From: Methylocystis sp. IM3
GTDB taxonomy: Bacteria; Pseudomonadota; Alphaproteobacteria; Rhizobiales; Beijerinckiaceae
Assembly (NCBI RefSeq): GCF_038070105.1
Contig: NZ_JBBPBZ010000002.1
Coordinates: forward strand, 1,356,501-1,420,500
Reading direction: 5' to 3'
DNA length: 64,000 nt
A program made the position numbers and the translations under genes. The notes below the pieces were generated by a model that had not been told where the DNA came from, did no database searches, and saw nothing but the letters and a program-made list of their open reading frames with translations. How positions within the stretch are numbered: position 1 is the stretch's first letter; each line of letters begins with the position of its first letter. Shown piece after piece: positions 1 to 9,221 of the stretch.

Positions 1-1185
1 CGCCTGCTGGGGCAGAAACGCCATCAGCGTCGCGCCCACGGCCGAGCCGAGAAGGAGACCGCCCAGCGCGCCGAAGGGGGCGAAGCTGCCGACGAGGCCG
101 CGCCGGCGCGCCTGCGCCTCTTCGACGAGCAGCACCATGGAGGTCGTATATTCGCCGCCGACCGCAAGGCCCTGCGCGAGGCGCAGGAGGATCAGCAGGG
201 CAGGGGCCGCGATGCCGATCTGCTGATAGGTCGGCAACAACGCCATCAGCAGCGTCGGAATGATCATCAATATGACGGAGCTGACGACGGCCGCGCGCCG
301 GCCGAGACGGTCGCCGATATGTCCGAAGAGCAGCCCGCCGAGCGGACGCGCGATGAAGCCGACGGCGAAGACGCCGAAAGAGGCGATGAGCGACGTCGAG
401 GGATCGTGCGACGGGAAGAATTGCGTGCCGATGGCGGCGGCGAAGAAGCCATAGACGCCGAAATCGTACCATTCCATCACATTGCCGGCGAGGCCCGCGA
501 TGACCGTGCGCCGTTCGGCGGCGCGCGTCTCCAGATTGACCTCATGCGCCGTGCGCGCGATCTCGCCGCCGATCAGGTCCATGCGCGCAATCTGGCGGAT
601 GCGCGGCTTGACCCGTTCGAGCTCTTTCGGCGTCAGGATGCGCTCGAAGACGAAAGACGCGTCGGCGAGAGAGGTCAGCGCGACATCGGCGGGCGATGGA
701 ATGTCGTCGTTGTAGAGCAGGGCGAGGATGCGCTTTTTTGCCTCCGGCCGTTCCTGACCCTCGACCACCGGATAGCGGCGCTCCTTGAGCACCCAGAGGA
801 AGGCGTGATGGCTCTGGCGCAGAATGCCGCGCGCGCAGAGCGCGGAAAGCGCCGCCTTGCGCATGGCGGGCGCGTGGCGCGAGAGGCGCGTGATCCATTC
901 CTGCGCGCCGAGACGCCGCTGTTCGGCGACGATTTCGGCCAGCGCGAGATCGAGGGAGGCGTCGCCCGTGGGCGTGGCGTCCACGGCGAAGACGCCGCCG
1001 AGGTCCGCGTCGATGCGTCCGCGCAGCGCGAGATCCATGAGGGCCGCGCCGGCGATGCCGCAATTGAGATAGATCTCCGGCACGCTGTCGAATTCGCCGC
1101 CGCTGTCTTCGAGGGTCAGGAGCAGAAATTCCTCGATCAGACTGATCTGCGTCGACGACGCAGGGCGATCAACGGTCAAGCTCAT
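1..1185 (-). CDS. GPP34-domain / MFS transporter fusion (C-terminus outside window)
   Basis: The frame is open from ATG at 1185 (GAGGAG 5 nt upstream) to the window edge, 395 codons without a stop. Residues about 12-210 look like a GPP34 (GOLPH3-type) domain: a leucine-rich start near residues 16-25 followed by E26-D27-S-G-G, then alternating helices with HAFLWVLKERRYPV. After a short linker, residues 212 onward are an MFS transporter of the metabolite:H+ symporter type: MEWYDFG at 237-243, the loop 2-3 signature GHIGDRLGRR near 285, and AVGGEY near 340. GPP34 proteins are known as phosphoinositide-binding peripheral membrane proteins; MHS transporters move organic acids or osmolytes with protons. 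The one-chain combination is read directly; the transported substrate is unknown. About half of the transporter is missing beyond the edge. Confidence 0.85.
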   Translation of the reverse strand, partial: MSLTVDRPASSTQISLIEEFLLLTLEDSGGEFDSVPEIYLNCGIAGAALMDLALRGRIDADLGGVFAVDATPTGDASLDLALAEIVAEQRRLGAQEWITRLSRHAPAMRKAALSALCARGILRQSHHAFLWVLKERRYPVVEGQERPEAKKRILALLYNDDIPSPADVALTSLADASFVFERILTPKELERVKPRIRQIARMDLIGGEIARTAHEVNLETRAAERRTVIAGLAGNVMEWYDFGVYGFFAAAIGTQFFPSHDPSTSLIASFGVFAVGFIARPLGGLLFGHIGDRLGRRAAVVSSVILMIIPTLLMALLPTYQQIGIAAPALLILLRLAQGLAVGGEYTTSMVLLVEEAQARRRGLVGSFAPFGALGGLLLGSAVGATLMAFLPQQA

Positions 1186-1302
1186 GTCGGCTCCTCGAAG
1201 AAGCCTCTTCCGCTGGACGGCGGGCGGGAAGAGGGTCTAAAGCTACGGCGGCTTCGCAATAATATGCGGCGGTTACATAACCGTCACCGGGGAAAAGACA
1301 AA

Positions 1303-1641
1303 ATGGATCTGAGCCATGAGGTTTCGAACGGCCTGCTCGTGGTCAGGCCGAAGAGCCGCATCGACAGCGGCACAGCGGCGTCCTTCGAGACGCAATGCGC
1401 GGCCCTGCTCGAAAAGGGTCCGCACAAGATCGTGATCGACTTGTCAGAGGTGGATTACGTCAGCTCCGCCGGACTGAGAGCGCTCCTCATCGCCGCGAAG
1501 AAAGCGAAATCCCTCGGCGGCGCGTTGACGCTGTGCGGCCTGCGCGGGAGCGTGAGCGAAGTGATGGCGGTGAGCGGCTTCGACGCCATGCTCGGCGCGC
1601 ATCCGGGCGTCGAGGAGGCCGCGGCCGCTCTCGCGGGCTGA
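1303..1641 (+). CDS. STAS-domain anti-sigma factor antagonist
   Basis: This 112-residue protein is a single STAS domain like SpoIIAA/RsbV. The diagnostic stretch is VIDLSEVDYVSSAGLR at residues 44-59; S54 or S55 is the expected phospho-acceptor that switches binding to an anti-sigma kinase. Family role: the dephosphorylated form sequesters an anti-sigma factor in the cytoplasm. No cognate kinase or phosphatase gene is adjacent, so the partner must lie elsewhere. The ATG at 1303 follows a G-rich stretch (ACCGGGGAAAAG) and gives the standard family length. It is divergent from the transporter gene across 117 bp. Confidence 0.85.
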   Translation: MDLSHEVSNGLLVVRPKSRIDSGTAASFETQCAALLEKGPHKIVIDLSEVDYVSSAGLRALLIAAKKAKSLGGALTLCGLRGSVSEVMAVSGFDAMLGAHPGVEEAAAALAG

Positions 1642-1695
1642 GCGCGCAGGATCAGAGCTTCGCGCGTTACCATCTTGAAACCGGAGAGAGAGAGG

Positions 1696-3048
1696 ATGGA
1701 TCGCGCGAGCCCGCTTCTGACCGATCTCTACCAGCTCAAGATGATCGACGCCTATCTGGCGCATGGCGTCGTCGAGACGGCCGTTTTCGAGTTCTTCGTG
1801 CGCAGGCTGCCGCCGGGCCGGGGCTTCCTCATGGCGGCGGGGCTCGAGCAGGCGCTCGACTTTCTGGAAGGCCTCGCCTTTTCGAGCGAGGACATCGCCT
1901 GGCTTGCGCGCTCGGGAATGTTCGGTCCGGCCGTTCTCGAGCGGCTCGCCGATTTCCGCTTCACCGGCGATGTGCACGCCATGCCGGAGGGGACGGTCTT
2001 TTTTCCCGACGAGCCTATCCTGCGCGTCACCGCGCCGTTGCCGCAGGCGCAGCTCGTCGAAACGCGGCTGATCAATATCCTGCACTTCCAGACGATCGTC
2101 GCCTCGAAGGCGGCGCGTCATGTCCTGCTGGCGCAAGGTCGGCGGCTCGTGGATTTCGGCCTGCGCCGCGCTCATGGCGCCGAAGCCGGGCTGATGGCGG
2201 CGCGGGCGAGCTATCTTGCGGGCTATGACGGCACGGCGACCGTGCTCGCCGGCAAATGTTTCGGCGTGCCGCTCTTTGGCACGATGGCGCATTCCTTCAT
2301 CCAGGCGTTCGACGACGAGAGCCGCGCCTTCGAGGCTTTCGCGCAGACGCATCCGGAAGATCTCGTGCTGCTGCTCGACACCTATGACACTGCGGCGGCG
2401 GCGCGCAAACTCGTTGCGCTGGCGCCGCGCCTCCAAGCGCGCGGCGTGACGATCAAGGCCGTCCGGCTCGATAGCGGCGATCTCGTCTCCCTGTCGAAAA
2501 GCGTGCGCGCGATTCTCGACGAGGGCGGGCTGACGGAGGTGGGCATTCTCGTCAGCGGCGGCTTGGACGACGCCGACATTCGCACGATCCTCGACGCGCG
2601 CGCGCCGGTCGACGGATTTGGGATCGGCACGAGCCTCACGATTTCCGCCGACGCGCCGTCGCTCGACTGCGCCTACAAGCTCGAGGAATATGCGGGCGTC
2701 GCGCAGCGCAAGCGTTCGGCTGGCAAGGCGACCCTGCCGGGACGCAAGCAGGTCTGGCGGCGTTTCGGCGCCGATGGCCGCATGTGCGGCGACGTGATTT
2801 CCCTGGAGCAGGACGCCGTGGCGGGCGAGCCCTTGCTCGTTCCCGTCATGCGGCAGGGGCGCCGCGTCGCCGCCGCGCCAACGATGGCGGAGAGCCGCGC
2901 GCGCGCCAGCGACAATCTTGCGCGGCTTCCCGCCTCCTTGCAGCGGCTCGACGCGGCCGCCACTTACGACGTCGAAATTGGCGAGCCCTTGCTGGCGCTG
3001 GCGCGCAATGTCGATCGCCGCACCGGCGGCGTCCCGGAGGCTTCATGA
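1696..3048 (+). CDS. pncB: Nicotinate phosphoribosyltransferase
   Basis: The 450-residue product begins with LLTDLYQLKM, the typical NAPRTase N-terminus, and carries DTYDT, RLDSGD and GFGIGTSL in the order expected for the PRPP-binding barrel. It converts nicotinate and PRPP to nicotinate mononucleotide in NAD salvage. ATG 1696 is preferred over an upstream TTG at 1675 because a GAGAGAGAGG ribosome-binding site lies just before it. The stop overlaps the next start by 4 bp (ATGA), so translation is probably coupled to pncA, whose nicotinate product this enzyme uses. Confidence 0.92.
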   Translation: MDRASPLLTDLYQLKMIDAYLAHGVVETAVFEFFVRRLPPGRGFLMAAGLEQALDFLEGLAFSSEDIAWLARSGMFGPAVLERLADFRFTGDVHAMPEGTVFFPDEPILRVTAPLPQAQLVETRLINILHFQTIVASKAARHVLLAQGRRLVDFGLRRAHGAEAGLMAARASYLAGYDGTATVLAGKCFGVPLFGTMAHSFIQAFDDESRAFEAFAQTHPEDLVLLLDTYDTAAAARKLVALAPRLQARGVTIKAVRLDSGDLVSLSKSVRAILDEGGLTEVGILVSGGLDDADIRTILDARAPVDGFGIGTSLTISADAPSLDCAYKLEEYAGVAQRKRSAGKATLPGRKQVWRRFGADGRMCGDVISLEQDAVAGEPLLVPVMRQGRRVAAAPTMAESRARASDNLARLPASLQRLDAAATYDVEIGEPLLALARNVDRRTGGVPEAS

Positions 3049-3689
3049 GCCAGACGCTCTTTGCTGGCGCGCATGACGCGCTCCTCGTCGTGGATGTGCA
3101 GAACGACTTCTGCCCCGGCGGCGCGCTGGCGATTGCGCATGCCGGCGAAGCGATCCCGCGCATCAACGCCCTCGCGGGCGCCTTTCGGCATGTGACGCTG
3201 ACGCAGGACTGGCATCCGCCGGGGCATGTGTCTTTCGCCTCTTCACATGCAGGCCGCCAGCCGTTCGACGTGATGCAACTCCCCTATGGCGAGCAGGCTC
3301 TTTGGCCGGATCACTGCATTCAGGGAACATTCGGCGCAGACTTTCATCCGGATTTGTGCGTCCCGCATGCGCAACTCATCCTGCGCAAGGGAGCTCATGT
3401 GGAAATCGACTCCTATTCCGCCTTCTTCGAGAATGACGGAAGGACGCCGACCGGTCTTGCCGGCTATCTGCGCGAGCGCGGCATGACGCGCGTTTTCATC
3501 GCCGGGCTGGCGCTCGATTTCTGTGTGCGTTTTTCGGCGGAGGACGCGACGCGGCTCGGGTTCGACGCCGTCATCGTCGAAGACGCCTGCTGTGCGATCG
3601 ACCGCAACGGATCGCTCGCCGCGGCGCGTGCGAGCCTCGCCGCGCATCATGCGGCCTTCGTCCCGAGCGACGCCATCGAGCGCCTGTAG
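3045..3689 (+). CDS. pncA: Nicotinamidase
   Basis: The 214-residue protein hydrolyses nicotinamide to nicotinate. The cysteine-hydrolase triad is visible: D17 in VVDVQNDF, K115 in LRKGAH and C160 in LALDFC. The metal site D55-x-H57...H61 (DWHPPGH) is also present. It overlaps pncB by 4 bp, and the two enzymes catalyse consecutive salvage steps (nicotinamide to nicotinate to NaMN). Length is normal for the family. Confidence 0.93.
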   Translation: MSQTLFAGAHDALLVVDVQNDFCPGGALAIAHAGEAIPRINALAGAFRHVTLTQDWHPPGHVSFASSHAGRQPFDVMQLPYGEQALWPDHCIQGTFGADFHPDLCVPHAQLILRKGAHVEIDSYSAFFENDGRTPTGLAGYLRERGMTRVFIAGLALDFCVRFSAEDATRLGFDAVIVEDACCAIDRNGSLAAARASLAAHHAAFVPSDAIERL

Positions 3690-3695
3690 GGCGCG

Positions 3696-5125
3696 CTATC
3701 CTTTCACGCAGATCAGCGGTCTGAGGAAAGCGACCTTTCTTGCAAGGCCGGACGCTTCCGCAGCGTCGACGACGGCGCCGACATCCTTGTAGGCGCCGGG
3801 CGCTTCCTCTGCGACCCCGCGCATCGAGGGACTTTTCACGATGATTCCCTGTGCGCGCAGATCGTCGACGATCTGCCGTCCGCCCCACATGCGCGTCGCG
3901 GCGTGGCGGCTCATGCGCCGGCCCGCGCCGTGACAGGCGGAAGAAAAGGCCCGTTCTTCGCTCGTCGCGAGGCCCGACAAGACATAGGAGCCGGCGCCCA
4001 TGCTGCCGCCGATCAGGACCGGCTGGCCAAAGGGCCGCAGCGCTTCGGGCAGCCTCTCGTCGCCGGGGCCGAAGGCCCGCGTCGCGCCCTTGCGATGTAC
4101 GTAGAGATTGCGGATTGCGCCGTCGATCGCGTGGCGCTCACCTTGCAGGTGTTGTGCGAGACGTCGAACATCAGCGGGAGTTCGCCGTGGTGGAAGAAAC
4201 GGGCGAAGATCTGCCGCGTGAGATGGCCGATGATCTCGCGATTGGCGAGGGCGCAGTTGATCGCCGCCCGCATGGCGCCGAGGTAGCGTCGCCCGAGCTC
4301 CGACTTTATCGGCGCGCAGGCGAGTTCCCGGTCGGGAAGCGCGACGCCGAGCCCCGGCGCGGCGAGCGCCATTTCGCGCAGGAATTCCGTGCCGATCTGA
4401 TGACCGAGGCCGCGCGAGCCGCAATGAATGGTGACGACGCATTCGCCCTGTCTCAGGCCGAAGCCTTCCGCGATCCGGGCGTCGAAAATCTCGGCGACCT
4501 CCTGCACCTCGAGATAGTGGTTGCCCGAGCCCAGCGTCCCCATTTCACGATGTTGCCGCTTGCGTGCGAACTCCGAAACCTCGGCCGGATCGGCGTCCCG
4601 GGCCTGACCCTGCTCCTCGATGCGCGCCAGATCCTCGGGGCGCCCAAAACCTCTCTCCACCGCCCATCGGGCGCCGCCCGAGAGCATCGCCGTCATTTCC
4701 TGATCGTCGAGACGAAGATCGCCCTCGGCGCCGAGCCCCGCCGGCACATGCTCAAAGAGCGCCGCGGCCAGTTCTTCCTGCACGGCGAGGATCTCGTCGC
4801 GCGTCAGCCCGGTGAGATGCGTGCGGACGCCGCAGGACACGTCGAAGCCGACGCCCCCAGCCGAGACGACGCCGCCTTGCTCCGCGTCGAACGCGGCGAC
4901 GCCGCCGATGGGAAAGCCGTAGCCCCAATGCGCGTCGGGCATGGCGTAGGCGGCGCGCACGACGCCAGGAAGCTTCGCCACATTGGCGATCTGTTCGAGA
5001 ACCTTGTCGTCCATCTCAGCGACGAGCCCCTCCGTCGCATAGATGATCGCCGGCGCGCGCATGCCCCCCGTCGGGGCGAGCCGCCAGGCCGAGTCCGAGA
5101 GTTTTTCCAGTCGGGAAAGGTCCAT
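3696..5125 (-). pseudogene. rtcB: RtcB-type RNA 3'-phosphate ligase, single-base frameshift
   Basis: Two adjoining minus-strand frames together encode a 476-residue RtcB. The first (from ATG 5125) has C98 (VSCGVR), H203 (GSGNH), H234 (TIHCGSRG) and H324 (DVSHN); the second has VHRKGATRAF and the histidine that becomes guanylylated in the family (ACHGAGRR, about 399). The frame breaks just after HNTCKV: the sequence reads AAGGTGAGCGCCAC, and adding one G (GTGGAGCGC) joins KV directly to ERHAIDGAIRNLY. The gap corresponds to plus-strand position about 4139. As written the main frame runs on to 4013 with unrelated residues and lacks the active-site histidine. RtcB ligates 2',3'-cyclic-phosphate and 5'-OH RNA ends in tRNA or RNA repair. 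Whether the shift is a true mutation or a read error cannot be told from sequence; all else is well conserved. Confidence 0.85.
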
Positions 5126-5149
5126 TTGGGTTTTCCTTCTCGCCGGCCG

Positions 5150-5596
5150 TCAGACATCGACGACGCATTGCGCCCGCCACTGCCCCGGCGCATCCTCCGA
5201 CACCGCCAGCTCGGTGAAGGTCGCGCCCTTGGCCTCGAGCGCCGGCGCATGACGTTCGCGCGAGACCCTCTCGCCATGGGCGCGGGCGCTCAGCCGGCCC
5301 CGGTCGATCGTTATGTCGAAGGCGGCGAAGATCATCCGCCGCTCGGCCATCTCGTAGATGAGGGCGTTGAGCCAGTCGAGGAACAGCAAATCGAGGCTCG
5401 GCGCCTCGCGTTCGATCACGATGGCCTCGCGCGGCTCGACCAGAGCTGGGTCCGTGATGGCCGCGACGAGCGCGAGGGCCGCCTGCTCGAAAGCTTGCGC
5501 CGGCGTTCCGCCGAAGCCCCTGACCCCGAGATCCGCATCGTGCGGAAAATGTTCCCAGCCTATGCGGATCGGAGGGGCTGCCAATACAGAGCCCAT
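5150..5596 (-). CDS. Archease, RtcB activator
   Basis: The 148-residue protein shows the archease pattern: an early W-E-H-F-x-H-D-A-D segment (residues 14-22), a middle LLFLDWLNALIYEMAER, and a C-terminal acidic VVDV end. Archease speeds the guanylylation step of RtcB and allows multiple turnover. It lies 24 bp upstream of rtcB on the same strand, the usual operon order. ATG 5596 has AGGAGG 8-10 nt upstream. The archease frame is intact although its partner is frameshifted. Confidence 0.88.
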   Translation of the reverse strand: MGSVLAAPPIRIGWEHFPHDADLGVRGFGGTPAQAFEQAALALVAAITDPALVEPREAIVIEREAPSLDLLFLDWLNALIYEMAERRMIFAAFDITIDRGRLSARAHGERVSRERHAPALEAKGATFTELAVSEDAPGQWRAQCVVDV

Positions 5597-5825
5597 GACG
5601 GGGCGCCTCCTGTCGGATGTCGAGGGTGGCGCGCGGACGCCGCGGCGTCAATCACGGCGTTTCGCCGCAGGCGCCGCGCCCTTCGGCGAAGCCTCTGGCC
5701 GCGCTCGATTTTTCGTCGACGGGGCTTGAATTGCAATTTTTGCGCCCATGAATTAGCTCTCCCGCCAGGTTTCAGACAGGCGCCGGCCCCGCCACGGGCG
5801 GGCCGCGATCCGGGTTCGACGCTCC

Positions 5826-7019
5826 ATGTCCGATTTGAAAAGTCGCCTCAAGGTTTCCGGCGCCTTCATTGTCGCCGCCGCGCTTGCGTGGGCGGGCTAT
5901 GAATTCATCGAGGCGAACCGTCATCTCGTTCTCTATGAAGTGACCCTTGTCTTTCTTCTGTTCAGCTATCTCGTCGTCGTGCTGCGCGGTGGCTGGCGCG
6001 ATGCGGCCCTGGTTTGCGCGTCGCTCGCCTTCGGGATCGTGGCGGTCGAAGTCGTGCTGTGGCGGATGAACAATTCGCCCACCACCTTTCGTGAGAAAGG
6101 CAGCTGGGGGATCAAGGGCGAACTCGGCCTCAGCCCGATTCGCCCCGGCCTCATCCACGAGAAGAAAGTGGCGGCAAATGGCGACGTGATCTTCGACGTC
6201 ACCTATACGATCAAGGACGATCTGACGCGCAAGGTCGATTCGCCGCCGGGCCCGCTCGTGGCCTTCTTCGGCGATTCCTTCACCTATGGCGCGGGCGTCA
6301 ACGACGGCGACACGCTGCCGCAAATCTTCGCCGATCTGACCCAAGGCGCCTATCGCGTGGTGAATTACGGCGTCTCGGGATATGGCCCGCAGCAGGCCCT
6401 GCGCGCGCTCGAGACCGACCTCTATCCCGCACTCACGCAAAATCCGCGTCTCTTCGTGATTCAGACCGCGCCCTGGCACGCCTTCCGCACCTCCTGCAAG
6501 GCGGACAACGCCTGGTTCGGGCCGAGCTACGAACTCGAAAACGGCGTTCCGGTCTATCGCGGCTCCTGCGCCTCGCGGCAGTCGACATTCAGGCGGGCGA
6601 TCACGACGCTGCTGCGCTGGACGGAAGCCTATGATCATTTCATCGGCAGCCGCGAGAAGCCCGTCGATCCGCAGGACATGGACCTTTATGTCGCGATCAT
6701 CGGCAGGGCGGGCGAGATCGCGAAGCAGAAATATGGCGTGCCGACGGTCGTTCTCTATCTGCCCGACGATCTTTCGAACCCGCGCTACCATCTGGGCCCG
6801 TCCGTCACCAACGACTCGCTCATGGAGCGCCTGCGCGCAACGGGCGTGAAGGTGATGGATTTGACGATCGACCTGAACGCCTACGCCGGGCAGCGGCTCA
6901 TCATACCGGGGGACGGCCATCCGACGGGACTCCTCAACCGGATATGGGGCGAGCGGCTGCGCGATTACGTGGCCGCAGAATTCGGCGGCGCGGCCAGCAA
7001 GGCCGCGGACTCCAAATAG
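5826..7019 (+). CDS. Membrane-anchored SGNH/GDSL-fold protein, copy 1
   Basis: The 397-residue protein has two or three hydrophobic helices in the first 80 residues, then an SGNH-hydrolase-like domain. The Ser block is FFGDSFTYG (S151), the Gly/Asn blocks are less canonical (NYGVSGYG), and the Asp-His block is GDGHPTG near the C-terminus. Family members are esterases or O-acetyl transfer/removal enzymes acting on polysaccharides or lipids; the actual substrate is unknown. The domain is predicted on the periplasmic side. It is followed after 13 bp by a paralogue of the same layout, so the pair is probably co-transcribed and arose by tandem duplication. The region before the start has no strong ribosome-binding site. 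Confidence 0.75.
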   Translation: MSDLKSRLKVSGAFIVAAALAWAGYEFIEANRHLVLYEVTLVFLLFSYLVVVLRGGWRDAALVCASLAFGIVAVEVVLWRMNNSPTTFREKGSWGIKGELGLSPIRPGLIHEKKVAANGDVIFDVTYTIKDDLTRKVDSPPGPLVAFFGDSFTYGAGVNDGDTLPQIFADLTQGAYRVVNYGVSGYGPQQALRALETDLYPALTQNPRLFVIQTAPWHAFRTSCKADNAWFGPSYELENGVPVYRGSCASRQSTFRRAITTLLRWTEAYDHFIGSREKPVDPQDMDLYVAIIGRAGEIAKQKYGVPTVVLYLPDDLSNPRYHLGPSVTNDSLMERLRATGVKVMDLTIDLNAYAGQRLIIPGDGHPTGLLNRIWGERLRDYVAAEFGGAASKAADSK

Positions 7020-7032
7020 GCAAGGCCCGATT

Positions 7033-8214
7033 ATGACGCGCTCTCTCTTCCTCAAAACAGCCGCGGCTCTCGTTCTCGCCGGCGCCGCCGTCTTCGGCGT
7101 GCTCAATTTCGTGCAGCCGTCCCGCTATGTCGTCCTGTTGATCGTCGCGATCGTTTTCGTCACGCTCGTCTATTTCATCGCCGTTCTGCGCGGACGCTGG
7201 CGCGACATGGCGCTGCTCTGCGCGACGCTGACCCTGGGCTTCGGCCTGATCGAGGTCGTGTCGCTGCATCTCGGGGGATTCGCCACGACCTACAAGGACA
7301 GGGGAAGTTGGGCGCGCGTGGGCGAACTCGGCTGGCGGCCGGCCCGGCCCGGCCCCATCCACGAAAAGAAGATCGCGGCCAATGGCGACGTCGTGTACGA
7401 CGTGATCAACACCATCGACGACAATTTGACGCGCAAGGTGGAGTCGGCCGCGGATGGGCCGACCGTCGCCTTTTTCGGCGATTCCATCACTTTCGGCGCC
7501 GGCCTCAATGACAATGAGACGCTGCCGCAGGCGTTCGCCGATCTGACCGACCGCCGTTTCCGCGTTCTCAATCTCGCCGTCACCGCCTATGGGCCGCAGC
7601 AATTCCTGCGCGCGCTGGAGATTGGCGAGCACGACGGGCTGCTGAAAAAGGACCCCCGTCTCTTCATCATGCTGACGGCGCCCTGGCACGCGGGCCGGAC
7701 CTCTTGCAAGGAGCGCAACCAGTGGTATGCGCCGCGCTATGTTTTCGAGGATGGGAAGCCGGTTTATCGCGGCTCCTGCTCGGAGGCCGCGTCCGGGCTC
7801 TTCGGCGCTGCGCGGGCGCTGCTGCGCTCGACGGAGATGTTCCACTATTTCTTCGAGTCGCGCGAGCCGCCGATCGAGGAGGCTGACGTCGATCTCTATG
7901 TCGCCATTTTCGCCCGGGCCGGAGAACTCGCCCGCCAGAAATATGGCGCCGATACGCTGATCATGTACCTGCCCGACAATGTCTCCTCGGAACGCTATCG
8001 GCTCGGTCCGGCCTATGGCAACGACCGGATCATGGAGAAGCTTCGCGCGGCCGGCCTGCATGTCGCCGAAGTCCAGCCGATCGATCCCGCCGCCTATCCG
8101 GGCCAGCCCCTGTTCATTCCGGGCGACGGCCATCCCACGGGCCTGACCGACCGCATCTGGGCCGGGCAGATTAGGGACATCGTCCTGAAGGATTTCGCGC
8201 CCGCCTGGCGATAG
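7033..8214 (+). CDS. Membrane-anchored SGNH/GDSL-fold protein, copy 2
   Basis: The 393-residue protein is a paralogue of the preceding gene with the same N-terminal hydrophobic helices and blocks FFGDSITFG and GDGHPTG. Shared stretches include IHEKK, AANGDV, LTRKV, GPQQ, TAPWHA and VYRGSC, so both descend from one duplicated ancestor. The conserved Cys pair (TSCKE and RGSCS) may form a disulfide in the periplasm. Function is presumably hydrolysis or transfer of an ester on an envelope polymer; this is inference. It is convergent with the next gene. Confidence 0.75.
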   Translation: MTRSLFLKTAAALVLAGAAVFGVLNFVQPSRYVVLLIVAIVFVTLVYFIAVLRGRWRDMALLCATLTLGFGLIEVVSLHLGGFATTYKDRGSWARVGELGWRPARPGPIHEKKIAANGDVVYDVINTIDDNLTRKVESAADGPTVAFFGDSITFGAGLNDNETLPQAFADLTDRRFRVLNLAVTAYGPQQFLRALEIGEHDGLLKKDPRLFIMLTAPWHAGRTSCKERNQWYAPRYVFEDGKPVYRGSCSEAASGLFGAARALLRSTEMFHYFFESREPPIEEADVDLYVAIFARAGELARQKYGADTLIMYLPDNVSSERYRLGPAYGNDRIMEKLRAAGLHVAEVQPIDPAAYPGQPLFIPGDGHPTGLTDRIWAGQIRDIVLKDFAPAWR

Positions 8215-8243
8215 GCGCGCGCTGAAAGCCGGCGCGCAGGGCC

Positions 8244-8540
8244 TCATCTCTCCGGGTCCAGCGTATGGGCGACAGCCTCCTTCTTGCGCTGGGGCAGATG
8301 CTTCATCGTCAGGATGAAGCTCGCGAGGACGAGACAGATGGCGTTGGGCAGGATGAGCGCCCAGTCGCCGCGCATGAAGCCATAGGACAACCACAGCGCG
8401 AAGGCGGCGACCGTCAGGGCGTACATCTTGCCGGAAATCGACCCCGTGTCCCTGGTCTTGATGATCTTCCAGGCCTGGGGGGCGAAGCTTGCCGTCGAGC
8501 AGATGGCGGCCGCCGCCCCGACGTAGTCGACGACGCTCAT
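8244..8540 (-). CDS. SemiSWEET / PQ-loop family small transporter
   Basis: The 98-residue protein has three hydrophobic helices and the PQ-loop signature FAPQAWKIIKTRDTGSIS in helix 1 and its following loop, which defines SemiSWEET-type bacterial half-transporters that work as dimers, usually on sugars. ATG 8540 is chosen because it gives the family length and is preceded by GGGAGG; the frame is open further upstream but that part is arginine-rich and unlike the family. Substrate unknown. Confidence 0.85.
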   Translation of the reverse strand: MSVVDYVGAAAAICSTASFAPQAWKIIKTRDTGSISGKMYALTVAAFALWLSYGFMRGDWALILPNAICLVLASFILTMKHLPQRKKEAVAHTLDPER

Positions 8541-8673
8541 TTTCCGTCCTCCCTTTTCAGAGCGGCGGCGCAGCCCTTCCATTTCCGCCGCCCCCTCTGC
8601 CGCTCTCGGAACCCGGGAGAGCGACGACGGTTGTGCGGGTTGGGGGAAAAATCCGCGAAAAGGGAGGCGGAAA

Positions 8674-9171
8674 ATGAAACGCCGCGCCATTGCAGAGCTT
8701 GTCGGGACGGCACGGGTTTTCGGGACCGATGGTTTGGAATGGGCCGTGCGTCGGCGCCGTCTGGAGCGTCTGGCGGGCTTGCTCGAATCTACGCATGAAT
8801 CGGTCAAGCTGTTCTCGACGATGGAGTGCTATCCGAGGCGGGAGCGCCTGATGCTGCGGCTCGACCGGTCGCCGCTCGCCGTCGCCTATCGAGACGAGCA
8901 ATTCCGGCGGGAAGGACTGAGGGGCGACAGCGTCGGCGAAGGCATGGCCTTTTTCAATCTGTCCCTGCGGGAGGCGCATGCCTTGCTGTGCGATTGCGGC
9001 TACGGGGCGTTCTCGTTTCTCGGAGCCCCGCTGTCACGCCAGATCGCGAGGCGCGCGAGAAAGCTCGCGGCCAAACGCAACTTCGAGGAATGGCGCCAAT
9101 TGTTCGACGGCTGGGTGGATGCGGCGGCGACGCGGCTGCGGTTCCTCGTGGGAAAAAAGCACGCTGTTTGA
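8674..9171 (+). CDS. Hypothetical protein, 165 aa
   Basis: A clear GGGAGG ribosome-binding site lies 6-7 nt before ATG 8674 and codon third positions are G/C-rich, so the gene is probably real. The protein is basic, without signal peptide or membrane helix, and contains a small Cys pair (LLCDCGYGAF) and an Arg-rich middle (RQIARRARKLAAKR). I recognise no family. It lies upstream of xoxF, separated by a terminator-like hairpin, so it is likely a separate transcription unit. Confidence 0.6.
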   Translation: MKRRAIAELVGTARVFGTDGLEWAVRRRRLERLAGLLESTHESVKLFSTMECYPRRERLMLRLDRSPLAVAYRDEQFRREGLRGDSVGEGMAFFNLSLREAHALLCDCGYGAFSFLGAPLSRQIARRARKLAAKRNFEEWRQLFDGWVDAAATRLRFLVGKKHAV

Positions 9172-9221
9172 TCGAGATCATATCTTCGTCCTCGCAACGC
9201 CAGCGGCAGCTTGATCATGGG

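Noticed and set aside
319..1641. A long plus-strand frame across the transporter and STAS genes
   Set aside because: Its first two thirds are the antisense shadow of the GPP34-MFS gene; only its end from 1303 shows a domain, which is the STAS protein.
3851..5902. A 683-codon plus-strand frame
   Set aside because: Arg-rich, no domain; it is the shadow of rtcB and archease in a GC-rich genome.
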